Positions 53,722-64,000 of a DNA stretch of 64,000 nt are shown piece by piece (position 1 is the first letter of the stretch; the number at the start of each line of letters is the position of its first letter). Source of the stretch: Narthecium ossifragum (lineage: Eukaryota > Streptophyta > Magnoliopsida > Dioscoreales > Nartheciaceae); the NCBI GenBank assembly GCA_963920575.1, contig OY986965.1:13778290-13842289 (forward strand), read 5' to 3'. Below the pieces are notes generated by a model. The model was not told the DNA's origin. It saw only the letters and a program-made list of their open reading frames with translations, and did not search any database. Made by a program: the position numbers and the translations under genes.

Positions 53722-55000
53722 ATGGAGGAAGCGGAAGTAGAAGGCAAAGGAGCTGGTGAGCACGAAGGAAGTCAAGGGCTACTTGCTAGTTCTCGTCCAA
53801 GAGCTGAGAGGGTGGCCGTCCTGCTCGATCATATGCTGCTGCTGCTGCGGTAGGGCGAAGCGACAAAACGGTCATTATTACACTGGAACAGAGGGAGAAG
53901 CTTGGACCGTTGCTTGGTAATGAGGTTGTTCTGGATGATGATCTCATAGACCGTTGCTGTGACAAATGGAAGTATTCTCTCTATGGGTGCTTCATGGGAG
54001 GGAGAATTCACTTAGAGGTTTTGAAGCATAAATTGTCATTAATGTGGGGAACAACTGAAAGATTTCAGATCGTGGATGAGAGGAATGGGGCTTTTGTCTT
54101 CCGTTTTGAGAATGAGTTGGATATGCACCATGTGCTCACCAAAGGAGCATGGGTAGTGAATGGCAAGATGCTCTCCCTGCTATGGTGGCGTGAGGGGTGG
54201 ACTCCAGATGCTATCAGCTTTAAGAGGATCTCGGTGTGGGTTAGGATCCCTAAGCTCGACATTGAATTGTATGAAGAAGAGGTTGTGTTGAAGGTGGTGG
54301 CCACTATCGGAGTACCATTGGAGGTTGATGTTCCTACTATTGAGGCGGCTAGAGGAAGGTATGTGCGTGCTTGTGTTGAGGTTGATTTAGATCAACCTTT
54401 GAAGAAGGGGGTTCTTGTGACAAAGAGGGGTGTTAATCAGCAGGTCTCATTTGTCTATGAAAACATAACTGTGTGTCGTAGATGCGCGCACATTGGCCAT
54501 ATGACTGACCGCTGCTCAATCCCTAAACCACTGTTGAAAAAAAAAGAAAGTTGTGCAGAGGAAGGAGGTAGTCAAACTATCGGTGAAGGAGATGGAGATG
54601 CAGAGTGAAATAGAGGTTACCGAGATACAAGTAGAGGTGGGTGAATTGGCGCTTGATGGGAACTTTGGGATGGATACAGAGATGGCTGGGATGGCACCGG
54701 CGCCGGAGGAGGAAGGATGGAGGATCGTTCGGCGAACAAAGTCAGCGAATCGAGGCGGCCCACTTCGCCTTGGGAACCGTGCTACGCAAGGGGGAGAAAA
54801 TAACAATTCCAAGGCAAACTATGGCTTTGAAGGCTGTGGATCAGCGACCACGTGGCAAGTTGGCGGTTGGAGACTGGAGGAGGGAAGGCCGGGTTGTCCC
54901 ACCAACAGTTAATGCTGTAGGTGGTGGTAAGATGGCTGGGCGGTGGCAGGATGACCAAAAGAATGATAGAGATTGGAGGAAGGACGCAGGAGGTGGTAGA
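53722..55000 (+). pseudogene. LINE ORF1 (DUF4283 and zinc knuckle), frameshifted
   Basis: It starts at ATG 53722 (MEEAEVEGKGAGEHE). A stop at 53851 and a frame change lead into the main open part (53860-54608), which carries the DUF4283-type region. Landmarks are LYGCFMGGRIHLEVLKHKL, WVVNGKMLSLLWWREGW, VWVRIPKLDIELY and YVRACVEVDLDQPLKKG. A knuckle CRRCAHIGHMTDRC follows. A second frame change in the A-run at about 54537-54546 leads to EEEGWRIVRR-type sequence. ORF1 proteins of this type bind RNA in plant LINEs. The sequence is interrupted at 55000 by the foldback nest and resumes at 59648. It is a different LINE from the minus-strand copy next to it. Confidence 0.85.
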
Positions 55001-55010
55001 GGATTCGGGG

Positions 55011-56215
55011 ATTCGGGGGGCTTACTTTGACTTTGCTAAGTCAGGCTTGTCATTATCAATTGCCCAATGAGGTTGTGACATGTGGATTCCACCATTCACC
55101 ACTTTCTCTCTTCTTTTCTCCTCTCATTGATTAGTATATAATCAACTCCATATATTTGTTGATTACAAGTATATTCAACAAATATATTTATTTAATTGAT
55201 TATATATATGTATACATATTATGTATATATATTTATATAAAATAAATATACATATTCATAACATACATATAATATATAATAATGATATAGATTATGTATA
55301 TATATATATCATATGTATGTTATGAATATATAATTAATAAATTTATTATGTAAAAAAATATACATAGAACACATAAAATTTTTATTATATATATATATAT
55401 AATATAGAAAATATATATGATATGTATATTATGAGTATATATTTAATAAAAATTTTATGTGTTCTATGTATATTTTTTTACTCACTTTCTTTTATATATA
55501 TATACACACGCGTATGCGAAAGGGGGTTTTAACAGGAAAGGCCACATAGATCTTTGAAGGGGAGCTACATGAGATAAAGGGAAATGTCTAATATCCCATT
55601 TACAAATGAGAGTACTCCCTTAACCGTTTGAGCGTAACGTATCCACCATACCATATCGTACCAAAGTGAAGCCATTCTATAACATACATACATTGCTAAA
55701 TACATATCCATAACATATACACATATATATATACAAATATATATAATGAATATATATATGTGTGTGCTTTATGAATATATGTTTATTATACACTATATAT
55801 ATTATATATTATATATATAATAAATACATATAATAACATACATACCATATGCATAAAACATATATACATAAAAAACATACATAATAAATTTATTAATTAT
55901 ATATTCATAACATACATATGATATATATATATATATACATAACCTATATCATTATTATGAATATGTATATTTATTTTATATAAATATATATACATAATAT
56001 GTATACATGTATATAATCAATTAAATAAATATATTTGTTGAATATACTTGTAATCAACAAATATATAGAGTTGATTATATACTTGATTATAATCAATGAG
56101 AGAAGAGAAAAGAAAGGGAAAGTGGTGGATGGTGGAATCCACATGTCACAACCTCATTGGGCAATTGATAATGGCAGGGCGACTTAGCAAAGCCAAAGTC
56201 AGGCCCCCCGAATCC
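55011..56215. mobile_element. Foldback element A
   Basis: Arms of about 320 bp (55011-55340 and 55885-56215) are inverted copies: they share the GGGGGGC..GACTTTG start, CAATTGCCCAATGAGGTTG, GTGGATTCCACCAT and long TA-rich tracts. The core (about 55500-55690) has CTTTGAAGGGGAGCTACATG, which recurs inverted in element B at about 56800-56990. So A and B belong to one family. Confidence 0.75.
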
Positions 56216-56224
56216 AGGATTCGG

Positions 56225-56690
56225 GGGGATTCGGGGGGCCTGACTTTGCTTTTGCTAAGTCAGGCTCTGCCATTGGGGGTTGCCCAATGGGGGTGAGAAC
56301 AGCTGGATCCCACCATCTATGATCCCTATCACTTTCCATTCTTTTATTCTTTTTTAATATATATTCAGATATATACATATATGTGTAATATATTAATATT
56401 TATATGTAATATAAAATAAAATTATATTCATAACATACATACAATATATAGATAATATATATGTATATGTATTATGGTATGTATGTTATGAGTACATATT
56501 TAATAAAATTTTTATATGTGTTATATATATATGTCTTTTTTTTTAAGAGATGAGGCCGAAGGCTAGAATTATCAACCTTATAAGAGCCTATCCAGAAGCT
56601 CAAAACGATCATGTGTAGCCCATATAAAGGAAGCATCTATTAAACGACAAAAACGTGCAACACTATCGGCCCTAGCATTACAAGATCTCG

Positions 56691-56721
<31 letters not shown>

Positions 56722-57473
56722 GACATATATTCATAAAACACACATAAATATATATTCATTATATATATTTGTGCATTTGTATGTGTGTATATGTATGTTA
56801 TGGAAGGGCTTCACTTCGGTAAGATGCGATACGGTGTGGTGGATACGTTACACTCAAGCGGTTAAAGGAGTACGCTCATTCGCAAAGAGAATATTAGACA
56901 TTTCTCATTGTCTCATGTAGCTCCCCTTCAAAGATCTACGGGGCCCTCCCTCATAAAATCCCATTTCGCACGCGCGCGCGTATCCTTATATAAGAGAGAG
57001 TAAACATATATCAATAAAAGAATACATATAAATTTTTTATTAAATATGTACTCATAACATACATACCATATACATATATATTATCTATATATTGTATGTA
57101 TGTTATGAATATATTTTATAATATATAGATAATATATATATATCACATATAAATATTCAGATGTATATATATCTATTCAGATGTATATATATTATATATA
57201 ATATTATATAATAAATACATTAACAGAGAGAGTAGACATATATATATAGAACACATAAAAATTTTATTAAATATGTACTCATAACATACATACCATAATA
57301 CATATACATATATATTATCTATATATTGTATGTATGTTATGAATATAATTTTATTTTATATTACATATAAATATTAATATATTACACATATATGTATATA
57401 TCTGAATATATATTAAAAAAAATAGAAGAATGGGAAGTGATAGGGATCATAGATGGTGGGATCCAGCTGTCCC
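56225..57473. mobile_element. Foldback element B
   Basis: The left arm starts with GGGGGGCCTGACTTTGCTTT and shares with the inverted right part (about 57235-57473) the segment CTGGATCCCACCATCTATG and the TA-rich stretch after it. The right arm lacks the outer ~75 bp, so it is truncated at CCAGCTGTCC next to the GGATTCGGGG of element C. Confidence 0.7.
56535..56691 (-). pseudogene. 3' end of a LINE ORF2 (RNase H tail) inside element B
   Basis: The minus strand encodes an RNase H C-terminal segment (RSCNARADSVARFCRL, then WATHDRFELLDRLL and a stop), followed by a short poly(A) (poly-T at 56535-56544). This is a very short 5'-truncated LINE insertion. AT-rich flanks (ATATATAT) on both sides make the target duplication ambiguous. 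Confidence 0.7.
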
Positions 57474-59638
57474 CGGATTCGGGGGTCTACCATTCGGATA
57501 GCTATGGCAGGGCCTGCCATAGCTGATCCTGGCCGTCCATTTTAATGGATGGCCAGGATTCAATTGCGTGGGGCCCGAGGTTATAAAAAGCGGTAAACGA
57601 AAACAAATCAAAAGTTTGAATCCTCGCTAGGCTTTCAGCAGCGAGGGAGGAGACGGCGGAAGGGAGATCTGCGAGTAGCGACGATGGGAGAAGCTTCTTG
57701 TCGCAGACTAGGGGAGAAGCTTCTTGTCGCAGACTAGGGGAGAAGGGAGGCGAGGGTGGCGCAAGAAGACGTCATCGTCGAGCATCGCTGCCGGAAGCTA
57801 TGAGGTCGTAGAGAAGGTGGTAGTAGTCGGCATCGTCGAAGGATGGTTGGTGATGGGGCTAGTGGTGGATCAGGTGGCAGAGGGTGAGGCTAGGGACAAG
57901 CTCGGTGGAGTGGAGGGAGGGCATGGTGTAAGGTCGGCAAGGCTATTTCACGTCTTTCACAACGATTGCCTCAGAGGAAGACCAAGAGATCTTGCCCGGT
58001 GTGCCATTTTGAAGAAAAGTGTTATTGATGTTTGTTTTGAGATATCTTTTGGGTTTTTTTTTTTTGCCCCCCTCAGCAGTCATCTATAAGTGGTGAATTT
58101 TGTCGTTTTTAAACCAGTATTACATCATAATCTTTGACTTCTTTTCTTAATGTATGAACACTCTGTTTTCTTTTCTTCATGTATGAACACTCTGTTTAAG
58201 TCATCCATAAAAAAATATGATTTGTTTCTTAATTCATGAACACAATTCAAACTATTAAAGCATCCAGTCAAGATCTAAATCGAGCCAAACCCAACAAAGC
58301 ATTGCATTCCAGCCTCTATTCTACTCATCATCTGAAGGAAAGCTCATTCGCCGAAGCACCGGCCGCAAAATATGACAACCCACACAGTCCTAAGCCATTC
58401 GAAGATTAAATTTCATAACCTTGTCAGCCTTGGATCTTCAAGCATGGGACACTGAATGCAGAATTTCTTAAGCAGCAGCCACACCTTTGTCATGTATGCT
58501 ATCTCCAGTGATGAGATCAACCCTGAAGCAGCATGAGTAGTGAGTAACCCAAAATGATTGGATTGCAACTTGAGTTTCGAATTAGATATGTTATTTGAAA
58601 CTATAAATAAGTGTTTTTGATTAGGAACCGGAAAACAATGATAAGTAGTGATTAACTTTTGAGATTCTTTCTACAGCTTTCTTCCTTCTTCTCCCTTCTT
58701 TTCTTCTAGCTCATCTTCTCTCCATCTCGTCATGTTTGTAAATGGAACAATAGAAATTTTACTGATCAGGGAATAGACAAGGACATTATTCTTTCAAGAG
58801 CTGGAATTATCAGTTGCTTGAATCTAAGAAATCAACACGTCAAGATGAAGGAAATGGACTCAAGAATCAGAAAGAGAGAAAGATCAGAACTTGGTCCTTC
58901 TAAAGTCCTCTTTACATATGCTCAAGAATTAAAAAATGAGAAAATAAGAAGACAAGAAGCAGCTCTGCTTATCAATATTGTAGAAGCTAATCAAAGTTGG
59001 GGGTAATCTAATATCATCGAAAAGGATGTCAACATTATCAGCATTGTCTAACAAATTCTATGTTTCCTATACACAAATCCCACTGCAGAAAAAAATGAAC
59101 CAGAATACCAAAGAACAAATAAAGAAGTCTTGTACACCATGCTCCCCCTCTACTCCACCGAACTTGTCCCCAGCCTCACCCTCCGCCACCTCATCCACCA
59201 CTACCCCCACCACCAACCCTCCTTCGATGATGCCGATCGCTACCACCTTCTCTACAACCTCATAGCTTCCAACAGCGATGCTCGACGACGACATCTTCTT
59301 GCGCCACCCTCGCCTCCCTTCTCCCCTCGTCCGCGCTTTAGCTTCCGGCAGCGATGCTCGACGACGACGTCTTCTTGTGCCACCCTCGCCTCCCTTCTCC
59401 CCTCGTCCGCTACAAGAAGCGCCTCCCATCATCATTGCTCGCAGATCTCCCTTCCACCGTCTCCTCCCTCACTGCTGAGAGCATGACAAGGATTCAAACT
59501 TTTGATTTGTTTTCGTTTACCGCTTTTTATAACCTCGGGCCCCACGCAATTGAATCCTGGCCATCCATTAAAATGGACGGCCAGGATCAGCTATGGCAGG
59601 CCCTGCTATAGCTATCCGAATGGTAGACCCCCGAATCC
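57474..59638. mobile_element. Foldback element C with ~500-bp arms
   Basis: Arms at about 57474-57950 and 59130-59638 are inverted copies: they share GGATTCGGGGGTCTACC, a small inner palindrome (AGCTATGGCAGGGCCTGCCATAGCT), GGGCCCGAGGTTATAAAAAG and a GC-rich block with ATCGTCGAGCATCGCTG. Within the left arm a unit with GGGAGAAGCTTCTTGTCGCA is tandemly repeated (57687-57740), and in the right arm a ~75-bp unit is repeated (59275-59405). Several GC-rich ORFs across the arms are open in both strands and are not evidence of a gene. The loop (57950-59130) is AT-rich with no recognised gene. Confidence 0.75.
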
Positions 59639-59647
59639 GGTGGTAGA

Positions 59648-60437
59648 GAAGAAGTAGATGAAGTTTCTCCCAAGGATGCATGTGGCAAAAGGCTGTTGGT
59701 GGAGGCTGGGATGTATGGGAGGCAGCCTGGAGGGCAACAGAAGTGTGGACGTAAGATTGGGTATTTGGGCCCGCTTGATGGGCTTGGGTCTAGTTCGGAT
59801 TGGTGGCAGGCACCCGGACCCTAGGAAGGCCAACCCTTTTGTGTTGCCCAAGTTCATTAACCAAAGTCTTTTTCCTTTTGTCATGAACAAGACTATAAGA
59901 GAGGAGGACGTTGATAAAGATGCATGATCTGTAGGTCAGTAGAATGGAAAAGGCGCTTCGTGCTGATACCCCGGTTGTATGATGCTACGACGTATGAGGA
60001 GATGGAAGAAGAGGAGGAAGTGGCAAGCCCTATTAATGATTAGGAGATGGAGATGGTGTTGGTTGGGTCCCTTGACAAGTAGAAGAAGAGAAAGGTGGTG
60101 TACAATCCGGGGCGAGCAACCGGCCAACCTGATGGTTATCCAATGAATTTTGTTTGCTGGAACTGTAGGGGGTGCAGGGGTGGACCGGGTGATTGAGATC
60201 TGTCATCAATTCTTCAAGGAATCTAATCCATTGTTCCTCTTCCTTATAGATGTTCTGGTGGTGGAGGATAAGCTCGGTTGGGTACCAAAATCAATTAGGC
60301 AATGCTTGAAGTAGTTATTTTCTCCCCGCTTATGGTAGACAGGGAGGAATCTTTATCGTGTGGAGGTCTGAGGTTAGAAAGGTAACGTTCAAGCACATGT
60401 CATCTCAGGTAGTTCATGGGATTGTTTCGTCGGTAGG
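59648..60437 (+). pseudogene. LINE continued: end of ORF1 and start of ORF2 endonuclease
   Basis: It resumes the plus-strand LINE broken at 55000. At about 60146 it has an ORF2-type start, MNFVCWNCRG, the standard beginning of APE-type LINE endonucleases (S/W-NCRG). This is followed, with frameshifts, by FFKESNPLFLFLIDVLVVE- and GGIFIVWRS-like sequence. Several stops are present. It is interrupted at 60437 by a solo LTR. Confidence 0.75.
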
Positions 60438-61849
60438 TGATGAGTCACTAAATATTCGTAATTAAACTCCTTAAATTACCTTTGTTAGGTCTAAAGTGTT
60501 TGTATTTCATAGTTTGTTAGTTCATTTCAGGTTTAATTATAATTTGAGAAGAAATATAAGAAATTCGGTTAAAAAGATGAATTTATGTGATAAAGACTGC
60601 TTCGTCGCCTGTCAGGAGAATATTCTCTCGAAATTCTGTATAATTCAAAATATTCTGAAAATTTATTAAGATATCAAAGACTTTCAGATCTACAACTTTT
60701 GGACATTTTGCGAGACTCTTTATGGATTAATACCAGTTGTGAAGAAGGTAAAGTTATATAGCTGCTGGAAACTGGTCCGTCAACGTTCAGAAGAATATTC
60801 GTCAAATATTCTCGATAAGTCAAAATATTATGAAATATTTGGGATATGATAGACGACTTCCTAATATACAACATTTGTGCTAGATCAGGTTTCAGATTCC
60901 CAAAGGATTGGGCCCAGTTGTGCTCGGAATAAGACTGCCATAATTAATTTAGGAAATTCGAGTTGTAATAGAAGTCCAACTCAACTCAAACTCAAACTCT
61001 AATTTAGGGAGTTCTCTTATAAATAGGGTTATTCAATCCGAATTTCTCATCTTTTCGACTATCTTTGGAAAAGGAAAAAGAAGACGGAGAGGATGCGGAT
61101 GGTGACAGCTTCCTATTCCAAGCGATGGCGTTCATCCAAAAGATGAGTTGCTAATTATTATACTTAGGATTATTCATGAAACCCTAGCGTAGTTTTCTAT
61201 CTTCTTTGATTTGACTCTTGTAATATTCTCAAGACACGATCTTATGGATTTGATTTTAATGTTAATAGAGTTGAGGGAACAGAGTTCCTTGACCTATTTT
61301 TAGGCTACTTGATTTCGATGATTGATGGTAGAGATCTATGAGATAGTTTTAATGTGGTTTATGAATACCCGATGAGATACTTTATGCTTAGTGACGATAG
61401 ATTGTGCTAAGGTTACCCCGAAAATAAACTATGCTAATCGAAGATAAAATATGTCTGGAAAACACTTACTTCCTTTTAGGGATACATGTAAGCTTAAGAA
61501 ACTGTGGATCCCTAATGTTCAGAGAATAGAACAAGAGGATAATTAGAGAAGATTGAAGGCGAAACTAGGGCGGATTGAGTAATTCCTAAGTCACATATCC
61601 ATGGATTCGAATTGATCATATTTAATTGCTTTTTTTTGATAGTTTTAGGTTAATTCAAACTTATCATTGCTTCTTTTGCTTAGGTTTAGAGTTTTGAGAA
61701 TTGATTTCAATCTTTTCTAGTAAATTCCCTATGGTTCGACTCCGAACTTCACCGCTATTCTACCTAATAGTGTAGTGATTGAATAAAGATTATAAATTTA
61801 ATATTTGATTGAGTTTACAATGTTTTACCGACACGTTCGTAACACATCA
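60438..61849 (+). mobile_element. Solo Athila-like LTR with perfect target duplication
   Basis: It starts TGATGAGTCAC and ends AACACATCA, and is flanked by GTAGG at 60433-60437 and 61850-61854. A TATA box TATAAATAGG lies near 61018. It matches the nested LTR at 6925-8295 in inverse orientation over its whole length. Confidence 0.95.
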
Positions 61850-62223
61850 GTAGGCTATGGTCATTGGGCTATATTAGTAGTCTATGGTGCTAGGAAAGCC
61901 AGATGACGTAGGGAGCTGAGAGAATACCTTGCTAGAGCCAATTCTACAGGTCTCCCTCATCTGATGGTGGGAGATTTCAACACCATCATCTCGGCGGAGG
62001 AAAAGCGGGGATGAAGGTCGTTTGTTTTCAGAACTTTGGAGGAGTTCTTCGAATTTATCTGTGGCAATGTGTCCGGGATTTGGGCTTCATAGGTCATCAA
62101 TTCACATGAACTAATTCCCAGGGTGTGACACGAAGATTTTAGAATGCCTAAATCGAGCTCTTTATAATAACAGGTGGAAAGAGACGTTCCCCGGCACGAC
62201 TGTCCGTCACATGCCGCGTGTAG
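61850..62223 (+). pseudogene. LINE ORF2 endonuclease, middle part
   Basis: It continues after the solo LTR: HWA- and VYGARKA-type sequence, then LREYLARANSTGLPHLMVGDFNTIISAEEKR-like residues in broken frames. The GDFN motif, a catalytic-core signature of the APE-type endonuclease, is visible near 61970-61985. Stops and frameshifts follow. The LINE is cut at 62223 by another LTR, and no RT part is present in the window. Confidence 0.75.
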
Positions 62224-63636
62224 TGTCAAACCCTATTCTCAAACACCTAGAAATCGGTTGTGAATAAAAAATAAAAAAATTCTAATTACACCTTGCAATT
62301 CCATGTGCTAAACAACACTCTGACATTATCAGAACAATTCCAATATACACAGTGAAATAGTATTTCAAAGTACATTTCAACCGGAGAAAACTAGCACTAG
62401 GGAGATCTAAATCCACAACTAATACAAGGCAAGAACAACAAAATCTGTACTCACTCTTCGTACAACATAGCTAATATAAGTACAATCAAAAATATAACAT
62501 CTAGCATCTACCTTCTAGAATGACTGGACCTCGAATCTCCTATATCCTTTTGAATCTTTGCACAAGGCAACCCATACAGGGGTGAGTCTAAACTCAGTAG
62601 AGAAGAGGAACAACATTACAAGTAAAACCAATCTCCTTTTCATTCAAATTAATCATTGAAAGCTATATGGACTTTTAAGCAAGAGCAATTGCTATGAGTA
62701 TGGGAATTTTGTGCAATGAGTCACAATCCCAGCCCACCCAACTGGAGAGACGACCAGAGCACGTCATATTCTCTCCTCCAGTAACTCGCAGACACCCGGC
62801 CAAACTCTGAGAGGTTCACGTGGATTAGCAATTTTTTTTATGCTCAAGACGCCTATATCTCTACTCGCCAATTTTCTATGACTAATGTCGATCATGGGAT
62901 TACCAACCTGACGATATGCTATGAGTGCGGAAACCTCTAGAACGTGTTCAGATATCCATCCCACTCAACCAATAAAAACACCAAATCTGGTTCAACTCCG
63001 AGAGGTTTACGTGTAAGAAGCAGAACTCAACAAAAGATTCTGAAGCCTCGGTTGATCAACTTGTTAATCTCTTCAAATAACAATCAAATGAACGAGATAC
63101 CTGACTTCAGTTCAAATTGATCAATAATCATATAAACTTTATGAACTGGACCTAATTCTCAAAGCAGGAAAATTTACATGATAAACAGCCTCAATATAAT
63201 GACTGCTCATCAGCCCTCCACAAAAATCTGATTAGCAAATGTTTAAGCTAATCGCATATACAATTTCCATCGAAACTTCACTATATAAAAATTAGGAACG
63301 CACAGAATAGATTACCCTCTATTAGTATATAATAAGAAACTACATAATACTTCAATATACACAATCCCAAGTCATCCAGAAAATGGTATCTGCAATTCTG
63401 CTGTTAACAGAAATCAACAGCCCTTTTCACTAAATTCTCGATGATTTTAATCAGATTTCATGAAATAAAACCATATATGCTGGAAAAGATGCAAAAACAA
63501 AAACCAGTGAAAAATCCCACAAATTTTTGTTATTTCATGATCTAAGTCATCCAATTTCATGAGAAAACAACACAACAGTTTCTATACTCACGTATGAACC
63601 ATCCATGGTCAAATACTATGAAAGAAAACTCATTTA
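62224..63636 (-). mobile_element. Probable Ty3-gypsy LTR fragment, minus orientation
   Basis: It starts TGTCAAACCCTATTCTC exactly where LINE similarity stops, resembling the plus-strand start of minus-oriented chromovirus LTRs (TGTCACACC). It includes GTGAGTCTAAACTCAGTAGAG, like the GATAAGCTCAGTAGGA of the 3061 LTR family. The far end is not recognisable, so it may be truncated by the next LTR. No ORF of interest. Confidence 0.5.
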
Positions 63637-64000
63637 TGTTGGATTAAGGCTTGTATAAAAGCCCAAAGCACTTATTAATTAAGAGTGGGCTAAGCCTACA
63701 AGGGTTGAATCAAATGGGCCAAGAGAAAACCCATTTTTTAATAAGCAAATGGAAGAGCCCATATGATGTAGTAAAATGTTTAGTTCCACATTGGTTGTGG
63801 AGAAAATATTTCACTAGTTTATATAGTGTTTGGAGCTTCTATGCTTTGAACACTTGAGTGGTCTAGAGAGAGGCACCTACATGCGCACACCGCCAACGCC
63901 ACCGCCGCTGCCGCTCGTCGGCCAGCTGGCCATCCTCGTGCGTCTTGCGCCATAGATCTAAATAAGCCGTCAACCGAAATCTGCTACAAGAGGATACAAC
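63637..64000 (+). mobile_element. Start of a Ty1-copia-like LTR (runs out of the window)
   Basis: It starts TGTTGGATTAAGGC, the TGTTGG form common in Ty1-copia LTRs. It is followed by TTCCACATTGGTTGTGGAG and TATATAGTG, which look like a promoter region, then a GC-rich CCGCCGCTGCCGCTCGTCGG stretch. The end is outside the window. Confidence 0.55.

Larger units (their letters stand above)
55001..59638. mobile_element. Nest of long-TIR foldback/MULE-like elements with a 9-bp duplication
   Basis: The whole block is flanked by GGTGGTAGA (54992-55000 and 59639-59647) and has GGATTCGGGG at its left end and the inverse CCCCGAATCC at its right end. A 9-bp duplication is the Mutator hallmark. Inside, three inverted-repeat pairs can be separated: A (about 55011-56215), B (about 56225-57473) and C (57474-59638, the host element). 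A and B lie between two copies of GGATTCGGGG (55001-55010 and 57474-57483). This means they entered the very end of element C and duplicated its terminal bases. No transposase is present. Confidence 0.8.

Noticed and set aside
57564..58089. Val/Gly-rich ORFs in the arms of foldback element C (also 59067-59611)
   Set aside because: They occur in both inverted arms and both strands, contain tandem repeats and no recognisable domain.

Overview
This window is a piece of a flowering-plant nuclear genome, made mostly of transposable elements nested inside one another. The signs are plant-type LTR retrotransposons with iMet-tRNA and GGCGCCGTTGCC primer sites, L1-type LINEs with a C-terminal RNase H, Mutator-like (MULE) and hAT transposase genes, spliced genes with GT-AG introns, and an AUX1/LAX fragment. 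GC-rich retroelement genes lean towards a monocot, but the species cannot be fixed from sequence. I see no bacterial or organellar genes and no tRNA or rRNA genes. I read essentially one plausible host gene (30840-33910) and two host-gene relics (AUX1/LAX and a tandem ubiquitin-like gene).

Layout. 1-2555 is an element with very long inverted arms. 2564-17464 is a solo LTR split by a complete Tekay/Del-like Ty3-gypsy element (3061-15634, minus strand, target duplication GGTCC). That element is split in turn, inside its chromodomain, by an internally deleted Athila-like element (5807-8295, duplication ATGCC). 17465-18085 holds two head-to-head AUX1/LAX C-terminal pseudo-fragments. 18086-20712 is an Athila-like element (LTR, PBS, gag) cut by a Tekay-type LTR fragment (20713-21515). 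21523-22230 is a broken ubiquitin-like gene. 24203-29542 is a TIR element carrying GC-rich passenger DNA, a minisatellite and a solo LTR (24696-27096, duplication CCCTC).

30840-33910 is a two-exon gene for a membrane-anchored coiled-coil protein. 34786-37920 is a hAT gene disrupted by a solo LTR (35100-36637) and a PIF/Harbinger-type MITE (36978-37838). 38447-48927 is a MULE of the ULP-carrying (Kaonashi) type. A multi-exon Ulp1-like cysteine peptidase gene on the plus strand converges on a three-exon MURA-type transposase gene on the minus strand. Long introns of both genes are filled with one TTTTCATCTTT minisatellite, while most short introns lack it. A solo LTR (41649-43230) sits in one peptidase exon.

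50030-53623 is a young 5'-truncated LINE with a 1174-codon ORF and a perfect 17-bp target duplication. 53650-62223 is an older, plus-strand LINE. It is broken by a nest of three long-TIR foldback elements (55001-59638, 9-bp duplication GGTGGTAGA) and by a solo LTR (60438-61849, duplication GTAGG). The window ends in further LTR sequence, the last resembling Ty1-copia.

Most coding capacity here belongs to mobile elements. The best candidates for something new are the minisatellite-filled introns of the ULP-MULE, the palindrome arrays in several LTR families, and the self-targeting foldback nest.
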